NCBI GenBank assembly: GCA_017618935.1 | Contig: JAFZTG010000223.1 | Coordinates: 1 to 6,186, forward strand | Origin: Bacteroidales bacterium | GTDB lineage: Bacteria > Bacteroidota > Bacteroidia > Bacteroidales > UBA1715 | DNA: 6,186 nt | Direction of reading: 5' to 3' | In this document: positions 1 through 5,230 of the stretch, one piece after another | How positions within the stretch are numbered: the stretch's first letter is position 1 | How the letters are laid out: each line of letters opens with the position of its first letter | Position numbers and translations under genes: made by a program | The notes under the pieces: generated by a model | Told to the model about the DNA's origin: nothing | What the model saw: only the letters and a program-made list of their open reading frames with translations | Database searches by the model: none

Positions 1-151
1 CCGCAACCACGTTCGGAGCGGAACTTGTCGCCGAATAGCTTACCTCGCCGCCTTCGGTAGTCGTGAACAGGCCTGCAAGGTCGATCGGTGCGGATTCTCT
101 TTCCGTCTTCAATGTCGGGATTTCAAGAGTACCTGCTATCTGTACTTTCTC
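1..151 (-). other. Start of a further beta-rich module, truncated (residues 1658-1707)
   Basis: After a charged linker the sequence reads APIDLAGLFTTTEGGEVSYS, then ATSSAPNVVA at the window edge. The I-D-L-x-G-L-F-T-x-x-x-G-G-x-V-x-Y-S pattern resembles the first strands of cadherin-like or Ig-like modules common in Bacteroidota surface proteins. Only 50 residues are visible, so the family call is tentative. The coding sequence is noticeably more GC-rich than the rest of the gene. Confidence 0.4.
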
Positions 152-3100
152 CTTCTCCTTGAAGTTGGCAACTAATGTCGTGTCCTTCGTCACAACGAAC
201 TGGATTCTTGCGTCCGTCAACACGTTATTGTTCCAGCCGACGAACTCGTAGCCCTCGTTTGGAACTGCTTTGAGGGTTGCTGGTGATTTGTATTCATAGT
301 AATCTGCACCAGTAACGGATCCCATTGTTTTATCGTAATCAACAGAAACGTTATATTCGTCAAGAGTCCATTTCACGTAGAATGTCTTGTTCCCAAAATC
401 AGTCGCATCAATCTCCGTTATGGCAGAGCCGCTGAAATTTGAATTAGAATACCATCCTGCAAACGTGTAGCCCTCGCGTGTCACATCGGTTGGTAATGTG
501 TACGTTGCACCATACTGATATTCTGTCTCGTATGTTTCGTTGATAGTTCCTTGTTCAACAAAATATGTTATTGTGAACGTCTTTGGAGACCACCAAGCAT
601 AAAACATTTTATCGCCCACATCGGTTGAACGAATTTGGACCGTAACGACAGACTCTTCTTCTGTTTGGTCTTGTGCGACAATATGCCAACCTGCAAAAGC
701 ATAACCTTGACGAGTCACGTCGGTTGGTAAGATAATATCGGAGCCATAAAGATAACTTGCAACATTGCCCGTATTGATAGTTCCGCCGTTCATATCAAAC
801 TCTATTGTGTAAATGTTTGTAGTCCATTTTGCCCAAAATGACTTATTACCATACTCTGTAGTGGAAATAGCAGTGACAGCCTCGCCCATCAGGTTTGAGT
901 TGTCGTACCAGCCCGCAAACGTGTAACCCGAACGAACAACATCGGTTGGCAGTTCTGCTCCAATGCCGTAGGTATAACTATTCGTCTCATTATCGTTGAC
1001 TATACCTCCGTTGGCGTTCAATTGAATAGAATAATCGTTCACTATCCATTTTGCATAGAATGTCTTTTCGCCTATTTCGTTTACAGCAATAACCGACTGT
1101 TCCGCAAAATTGAACTCTTCGTCGGCAAACCAGCCTGCAAACGAATATCCTTCCTTCACAACGTCGGTTGGAAGAACGGCACCAACACCATACGTATAAC
1201 CCGAAAGATTGCCTGATTTGATAGTTCCTCCATTTGTCTGCAATACGACAGAATACGTTTCGACCTGCCATTTTGCCCAAAATGTCTTATCGCCAAATTC
1301 CGTTTCCGATACCGTTTTAACCGCACTACCATCAAGGTTTGAATTGACAAACCATCCCATAAACTTATATCCGTTTCGAGTAACATTTGTAGGAAGTGTA
1401 GTACCTTCGCCGAATGTGTAAATTGACACATAATCCTCGTCAATTGAGCCATCGTTTACATTCAATGTGATCAAGTATGTGTTTGTAGTCCATTTTGCAT
1501 AAAGCGTCAAATCGCCAATCGTGGTTTCTGAAATACGAGTCAAACGCGCAGTGGCAAAGTCTTTGTCGGCATACCAACCAGCAAATGTGTAACCATTTCG
1601 CGTCACATCGGAAGTAAGCGTAAGACCGTAGCCGTAGGTGTAGTTTATTATATTACCCGAATTGATTGTTCCGCCATTGGCATTCAACGACACATTATAA
1701 GTGTTAACAAGCCATTTTGCATAAAAGGTCTTGTTACCGATTTCATCAATTCCGATTTTTGTGATTTGTGATTTTGTAAAATTGGCATTGTCGTACCAGC
1801 CATCGAACTGGTACCCTTCGCGGGTAACATCGACTGGGAGCGTAATTTCAGCAGCACCGAACGTATAAGAATCCGCGTAGTTCTCGTTTATCGTTCCTCC
1901 GTTGGCATTATACGTAATATCGTAGGTGTTCACAACCCATTTCGCCCAAAATTCCTTGTTGCCAAAATCCGTAGTCGTAATAAGCGAGACGGGATTTCCC
2001 GTACAATCTTTATTTGAAAACCAGCCGGCAAATGTATAGCCGTAACGAGTTACGTCGGTAGGCAAGGTTGCACCAACCGTATGGGTGTAGTTTTCACTTA
2101 TCAGATAATTGTTGATTGAGCCGCCATTCACATTGAAGGTAACTGAATAAAGTTTGGGAATCCACTTTGCCCAATAAATCTTGTCGCCTTCTTCTGTAGT
2201 AGAAATTTCAGTTATGGGAATACCAACACAACTGGAATTATCGTACCAGCCGGCAAATTCATATCCATTCTGGGTGACGTTGGACGGCAACGTTGCACCT
2301 GTTTTATATTTATAACTAACAATGTTACCGCTATTAATAATACCTCCATTGGTTTGCAACGTAACGGCATATCCGTTTTCGTCCCATTGTGCCCAGAATT
2401 CCTTAGGCCCAAAGTCTGTTGCGGAAATAACGTTTATGACATCGCCCTCGAAATTCTCATTGTCGTACCAACCAACGAAGTAATGTGCATCGTATTGCAT
2501 ATTTGCGTATGTAGGAAGCACGGCTCCCACACCGAATGTATATTTATCTATACCTCCACCCAAAATATGTCCATCGCCTGGGTGAAGGGCAACATCATAC
2601 GTTATTGGATTCCATTTTGCATAAAATGCTTTATTTCCATATTCATTTGCACCAATTTCGGTAACAGGATCGCTTATAAAGTTCGCTTTGGGATACCAGC
2701 CATCAAATTCACATCCGTTTCTTGAAATATTGGGAAGGGTAACGGTTGTTCCATAATTATATGTTGTATCATAGTTCTCGGTCGTTATTGTTCCGCCATT
2801 GTTGTTGTAGGTGATAGTGTAGTCAACAAGTTTCCATTTTATATACAAGGTTAGAGCACCAGCATGTTTATAACGCGTAATTACTGGCGTTCCATCTTCG
2901 GCGTAGTATTGTTCGCCCGCCCCGTTTTCGCCAGTGAAATATCCGTCGAACATATACCCAATTCTTTCGGGAAATGCAACGATTGGCAGTTCGGCATCGT
3001 AAGTTGCCTGAACGGGTTCTGTTATCTCTTCAGTAGCACCTTCTTGATTAAATGAAATCGTATAGGTGTTTGGAGTCCACACGGCATACAAATTAATTGT

Positions 3101-5122
3101 TGCACCTTTTTCAGGAGTAAGATTTTTCACCGTTTTTCCGTCAGTATAAGTAACAACCGAAGAATTTAACGCCGTGGCCCAACCATCAAACGTATATCCT
3201 GTTCTTTCAAATGTATTTGTCAGAAGCGTGGCATTGGCATCGTATGTACACGTTGTTTTGCCCATAACAGGGCTTTCCGCATCTTTGTCGGGAGCGTTGT
3301 AGGCAATATAATACGTGTTGGCAGTCCATTTTGCATAAAATGTCTTATCGTTTATTTCAGTGGAACTAATTGTTGTAACATTTGTTCCTGAAAGGTCTGA
3401 TTTTGCATACCAACCCGAAAACGTATATCCCGTTTTGGTAGGACTTGGAAGCGTATATGCAGTTCCGTAGGTATAACTTGAGATATTTCCTGAAGCAAGA
3501 GTACCGCCGTTAGGATTAAAAGTTATTTTGTACGTTATTGGATTCCACTTCGCATAGTAGGTTTTGTTGCCAGAATCGGTGGTAGAAATTGTCGTTACGG
3601 GGCTGCCCGTGAAATTGGAATTTGCGTACCAACCGCCAAATGTGCAACCTGTTTTTGTAACGTTTGTCGGCAAAGTAGCACCTATAGTATATGTATATTT
3701 CGACACTTTCCCTTCGTTGATAGTACCTCCGTTATCTTGCAATGTAACAGAATACGAAGGATACATTTTGAAATTTGCAACACTGCCAGGGATGTCACCA
3801 TAGGTTTTTGTTGCCGAGAAAGGATCGCCAACTGTACCGAAATTGCTGATTGTTGCCGTTCCCGTGATTCCTGCCGTACTTGTCGTGGTAATATCGGCAT
3901 AAAAAGAAAGCGTGTTAGTCTTAAGTCCACCAGCAAAAGTCAACGTATGTGTTGAGTTTCCTATTTTCAATGTAGGAGTACCTGAATAAGACATAACCAT
4001 CTCGTTGAAACGTACCGACACATAAACCCGCTCACCACTTGAATATGTATGTGCTGTATTCATATAGATACCTGTCACCACAGGAGCCACATCGTCATAC
4101 AGTTTTACGTTTGCAACACACTGAGAAATTGCAAAGCAGTCAGCACCGTTACCAGCAGCATTGGTAGCAATACCAATTCTATCAGTGCCATTTATAATAA
4201 AATATCCGTCATTCAATGAACAGATACTACTATATGAGCCGTTATATGCTTGTGCATATAGATAATCCGATTTATTACCCATGGACCAGTATTGAGTGTT
4301 GTTCCAAACATTACCCTTAACGGTTCTTTGAGTGCTAAAGGTTGTGTTATTGTTCCGCACAGGGAATTTTATAGGTAAAAATTTTTCTTCTTCAGCGTAA
4401 TCCGAACCACGTTCCCAACAAGCATTATAAAGATTGCTGTTAGTTCCCGACGGAGTTGGCACAGCCGCGTTACCTGTAGCACTTGACCACGGATCGCTAA
4501 ATTTACCATTCAAAAAGATACCGATATAATAGTATCCGTCGTTTACTTCTTTAGTTTGAAATTCTACGTTGAATTTGTATTTTGGCGTTTGGTTCGTATA
4601 AGTAAAATACCGTAACTGAGATTCAGAAAACAGATTTTTAACAGGAGTGCTATTATATTTCAAGACCATTTCATCATCACACGAAGTATAATCATCGAAA
4701 AGCGCTAATTGCTGTTCATACGTAGCAAATATTGATCCTGTTTGTATTGATCCTGCAACTCGTTGTAACGCAAGGTTGTTATTATAAATACAAAAATAAA
4801 AATCACGTTTAGCTATAAGGTAAGAATAACCATCAATTATATTGTCATTTGTTTTAGTCGGATCTTTTTGAGAAATTATCACAATTTTAGTTTTTTCTCC
4901 TTGGGCAAACTCCAAACGCCCTGAAACATCCTCATAGTTAATTCCTGCGATAGCGCTACCGCTTTGAGTGAAATAATCGACATAACTTGCCGCCGAAGCA
5001 TCGGTTCTCGAAATCGTGAAAACAAATCCTCCACTCACCGAAACGGTAAATGCATCGGGGTCGGCAAAGGAAGAAAACATAGTTGCAGTCAGCAATAGTA
5101 AGGTAGTTAATAGTTTTTTCAT
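1..5122 (-). CDS. Very large secreted multi-repeat surface protein (Listeria-Bacteroides / InlB B-type repeats), C-terminus cut by window edge
   Basis: A single open frame of 1707 complete codons runs from an ATG at 5122-5120 to the left edge with no stop. I chose this start because it opens directly onto a typical signal peptide (MKK, Leu-rich core, SSFA then D) and no earlier coding-like sequence precedes it. Domain order: signal peptide 1-20; Calx-beta-like 24-86; unrecognised region 88-342; Ig-like 346-441; fifteen repeats 457-1588 with the signatures NGGTIN, YTYG, LPTDVTR, GYTFAGWY and FYAKW; a divergent repeat 1589-1657; and the beginning of another module. The repeats match the Flg_new / Listeria-Bacteroides family, whose best-known relative is the beta-grasp-like B-repeat of listerial InlB. 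Such proteins are exported and usually act as stalks or adhesins at the cell surface; that role is inferred here. No catalytic motif is visible. No Shine-Dalgarno precedes the ATG (upstream bases are A/T-rich), as is usual in Bacteroidota. The anchoring or secretion signal, for example a type IX sorting domain, would lie outside the window. Confidence 0.93.
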   Translation of the reverse strand, partial: MKKLLTTLLLLTATMFSSFADPDAFTVSVSGGFVFTISRTDASAASYVDYFTQSGSAIAGINYEDVSGRLEFAQGEKTKIVIISQKDPTKTNDNIIDGYSYLIAKRDFYFCIYNNNLALQRVAGSIQTGSIFATYEQQLALFDDYTSCDDEMVLKYNSTPVKNLFSESQLRYFTYTNQTPKYKFNVEFQTKEVNDGYYYIGIFLNGKFSDPWSSATGNAAVPTPSGTNSNLYNACWERGSDYAEEEKFLPIKFPVRNNNTTFSTQRTVKGNVWNNTQYWSMGNKSDYLYAQAYNGSYSSICSLNDGYFIINGTDRIGIATNAAGNGADCFAISQCVANVKLYDDVAPVVTGIYMNTAHTYSSGERVYVSVRFNEMVMSYSGTPTLKIGNSTHTLTFAGGLKTNTLSFYADITTTSTAGITGTATISNFGTVGDPFSATKTYGDIPGSVANFKMYPSYSVTLQDNGGTINEGKVSKYTYTIGATLPTNVTKTGCTFGGWYANSNFTGSPVTTISTTDSGNKTYYAKWNPITYKITFNPNGGTLASGNISSYTYGTAYTLPSPTKTGYTFSGWYAKSDLSGTNVTTISSTEINDKTFYAKWTANTYYIAYNAPDKDAESPVMGKTTCTYDANATLLTNTFERTGYTFDGWATALNSSVVTYTDGKTVKNLTPEKGATINLYAVWTPNTYTISFNQEGATEEITEPVQATYDAELPIVAFPERIGYMFDGYFTGENGAGEQYYAEDGTPVITRYKHAGALTLYIKWKLVDYTITYNNNGGTITTENYDTTYNYGTTVTLPNISRNGCEFDGWYPKANFISDPVTEIGANEYGNKAFYAKWNPITYDVALHPGDGHILGGGIDKYTFGVGAVLPTYANMQYDAHYFVGWYDNENFEGDVINVISATDFGPKEFWAQWDENGYAVTLQTNGGIINSGNIVSYKYKTGATLPSNVTQNGYEFAGWYDNSSCVGIPITEISTTEEGDKIYWAKWIPKLYSVTFNVNGGSINNYLISENYTHTVGATLPTDVTRYGYTFAGWFSNKDCTGNPVSLITTTDFGNKEFWAKWVVNTYDITYNANGGTINENYADSYTFGAAEITLPVDVTREGYQFDGWYDNANFTKSQITKIGIDEIGNKTFYAKWLVNTYNVSLNANGGTINSGNIINYTYGYGLTLTSDVTRNGYTFAGWYADKDFATARLTRISETTIGDLTLYAKWTTNTYLITLNVNDGSIDEDYVSIYTFGEGTTLPTNVTRNGYKFMGWFVNSNLDGSAVKTVSETEFGDKTFWAKWQVETYSVVLQTNGGTIKSGNLSGYTYGVGAVLPTDVVKEGYSFAGWFADEEFNFAEQSVIAVNEIGEKTFYAKWIVNDYSIQLNANGGIVNDNETNSYTYGIGAELPTDVVRSGYTFAGWYDNSNLMGEAVTAISTTEYGNKSFWAKWTTNIYTIEFDMNGGTINTGNVASYLYGSDIILPTDVTRQGYAFAGWHIVAQDQTEEESVVTVQIRSTDVGDKMFYAWWSPKTFTITYFVEQGTINETYETEYQYGATYTLPTDVTREGYTFAGWYSNSNFSGSAITEIDATDFGNKTFYVKWTLDEYNVSVDYDKTMGSVTGADYYEYKSPATLKAVPNEGYEFVGWNNNVLTDARIQFVVTKDTTLVANFKEKEKVQIAGTLEIPTLKTERESAPIDLAGLFTTTEGGEVSYSATSSAPNVVA
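152..358 (-). repeat. Divergent repeat R16 (residues 1589-1657)
   Basis: This 69-residue unit begins EYNVSVDYDK, has GSVTGADYYEY, then ATLKAVPNEGYEFVGW, and ends TTLVANFKEK. It resembles the second Flg_new-type bacterial repeat (strand, G-x-V-x-G, A-x-L-x-A-x-P-x-x-G-Y-x-F-x-G-W, then a strand ending A-x-F). It has lost the YAKW ending and the LPTDVTR motif of R1-R15. It caps the array and leads into a different module. Confidence 0.75.
359..3754 (-). repeat. Fifteen tandem Listeria-Bacteroides-type repeats (R1-R15), residues 457-1588
   Basis: Each unit starts at a T/D-Y-x-hydrophobic strand and ends 2-3 residues after a W of the YAKW type. Unit positions: R1 3536-3754, R2 3317-3535, R3 3068-3316, R4 2825-3067, R5 2603-2824, R6 2375-2602, R7 2153-2374, R8 1928-2152, R9 1703-1927, R10 1481-1702, R11 1259-1480, R12 1037-1258, R13 815-1036, R14 581-814, R15 359-580. 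Most units are 73-76 residues; R5, R7, R10-R13 and R15 are exactly 74 (222 bases). Shared motifs are N-x-N-G-G-T-I-N, Y-T-Y-G, L-P-T-D-V-T-R, G-Y-T-F-A-G-W-Y, I-S-T-T-E-x-G-x-K and F-Y/W-A-K-W. The units have clearly diverged at DNA level, so this is an old array. In the related InlB B-repeat such units form a beta-grasp-like fold; here they probably make an extended stalk. Confidence 0.92.
2825..3316 (-). repeat. Atypical repeat pair R3-R4 within the array
   Basis: R3 (83 residues) and R4 (81 residues) are longer than their neighbours and lack the NGG and LPTDVTR motifs. R3 contains SVVTYTDGKTVKNLTPEKG followed by LYAVW. R4 contains GYMFDGYFTGENGAG, EQYYAEDGTPV and LYIKW. Both are closer to the canonical Listeria-Bacteroides form (G-Y-x-F-D-G-Y/W, ending in L-Y-A-x-W) than the other units are, and R4 has Tyr in place of the central Trp. 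Confidence 0.8.
3800..4087 (-). other. Bacterial Ig-like domain (residues about 346-441)
   Basis: The segment begins APVVTGIYM, continues with YSSGERVYVSVRFNEMV and SGTPTLKIG, and has a strand TNTLSFYADI. This matches the recurring Ig-like pattern of bacterial adhesins: A-P-x-V, then Y-x-x-G-D/E, V-x-F-S/N-E-x-V, then G-T-P-T-L, then T-x-T-L-x-F-x-Y. It joins the head region to the repeat stalk. A structural role is inferred. Confidence 0.6.
4097..4861 (-). other. Unrecognised N-terminal region (residues about 88-342), possibly the functional head
   Basis: I recognise no family in these roughly 255 residues. The region is rich in Tyr, Asn, Ser and Thr, with aromatic clusters (RDFYFCIYNNN, DGYYYIGIFLNG, WNNTQYWSMGN) and five or six cysteines including C111, C148, C235, C301, C329 and C335. 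There is no repeat unit and no transmembrane segment. It contains the most AT-rich part of the gene. Its position at the tip of a repeat stalk makes a ligand-binding or lectin-like head plausible, but that is inference only. Confidence 0.45.
4865..5053 (-). other. Calx-beta-like domain segment (residues about 24-86)
   Basis: The segment reads FTISRTDAS, then YVDYFTQSGSAIAGINY, then GRLEFAQGEKTKIVII. This follows the Calx-beta pattern of an F-x-hydrophobic-x-R-T strand, a V-x-Y/F-T strand, the G-x-A-x-x-G-x-D/N-Y loop, and a final L-x-F-x-x-G-E strand. The Asp of the usual G-x-DY calcium loop is Asn here (INY), so metal binding may be weakened. The match was made by eye. Calx-beta modules are common in bacterial surface adhesins, generally as calcium-stabilised beta-sandwiches. 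Confidence 0.6.
5063..5122 (-). other. Signal peptide of the repeat protein
   Basis: Residues 1-20 have two lysines directly after the initiator Met, a Leu/Thr-rich hydrophobic core (LLTTLLLLTATMF) and a small-residue end SSFA followed by Asp-Pro-Asp. This fits Sec export and signal peptidase I cleavage after Ala20. There is no cysteine near the cleavage site, so a lipoprotein is unlikely. Confidence 0.85.
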
Positions 5123-5230
5123 TGTATATATGTTTAAGTCTTCATTTCTCAAGGGAAGAAACGCTCCATGACGCGCCTAATAATAATATTTGTAGAGACG
5201 ATGTGCATATCGTCTCTACTGAAGTTGTCT
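5123..5230. other. Intergenic region between lysA and the repeat-protein gene
   Basis: These 108 bases separate the lysA stop from the ATG of the large gene. They hold the palindrome at 5192-5219 and, next to the ATG on the minus strand, an A/T-rich leader ending AAACATATATACA. I see no Shine-Dalgarno and no convincing Bacteroidota promoter (TAnnTTTG with an upstream TTG), although a promoter for the repeat gene could lie in this gap. Confidence 0.6.
5192..5219. repeat. 28-base near-perfect palindrome (hairpin; REP-like element or transcript end)
   Basis: The arms are GTAGAGACGAT (5192-5202) and ATCGTCTCTAC (5209-5219), a perfect 11-base inverted repeat around GTGCAT. The core TGCA is itself self-complementary, so only the pair 5203/5208 is mismatched (a G-U wobble in plus-strand RNA). 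It begins 11 bases after the lysA stop codon in the direction of transcription. No T-run follows it on the minus strand (AAATATTATTATT instead), so it is not a classic intrinsic terminator. From memory, palindromes with GTAGAGACG / CGTCTCTAC arms recur in Bacteroidota and cyanobacterial genomes; I could not check this here. Confidence 0.8.

Noticed and set aside
990..1452. Overlapping minus-strand frames of 96-98 codons in a different register
   Set aside because: They are inside R11-R13, out of frame with the long gene, and give Arg/Cys-rich translations. No frameshift is needed because the main frame is continuous here.
2354..2725. Plus-strand open frame of 123 codons opposite the repeat gene
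   Set aside because: It lies wholly antisense to R5-R7 of the clearly coding minus-strand frame, and its translation is Cys/Ile-rich with no recognisable domain. It is a shadow frame produced by the repeat codons.
359..3754. CRISPR array or non-coding satellite, suggested by the regular recurrence of a CCATTTTGC-type word about every 222 bases
   Set aside because: The period is far too long for CRISPR, and the recurring word is simply the codons for the conserved AKW ending of each protein repeat.
5114..5119. Run of six A directly after the ATG as a phase-variation tract
   Set aside because: It is short and is simply two Lys AAA codons of a normal signal peptide; nothing suggests slippage switching.
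5123..5160. Bacteroidota promoter (TAnnTTTG) directly upstream of the repeat gene
   Set aside because: Only weak AT-rich matches were found (TATATACA abutting the ATG), too close to the start codon and without a convincing -33 element.
5192..5219. Classic Rho-independent terminator for lysA
   Set aside because: The stem is good but no T-run follows on the transcribed strand, so a standard intrinsic terminator cannot be claimed.
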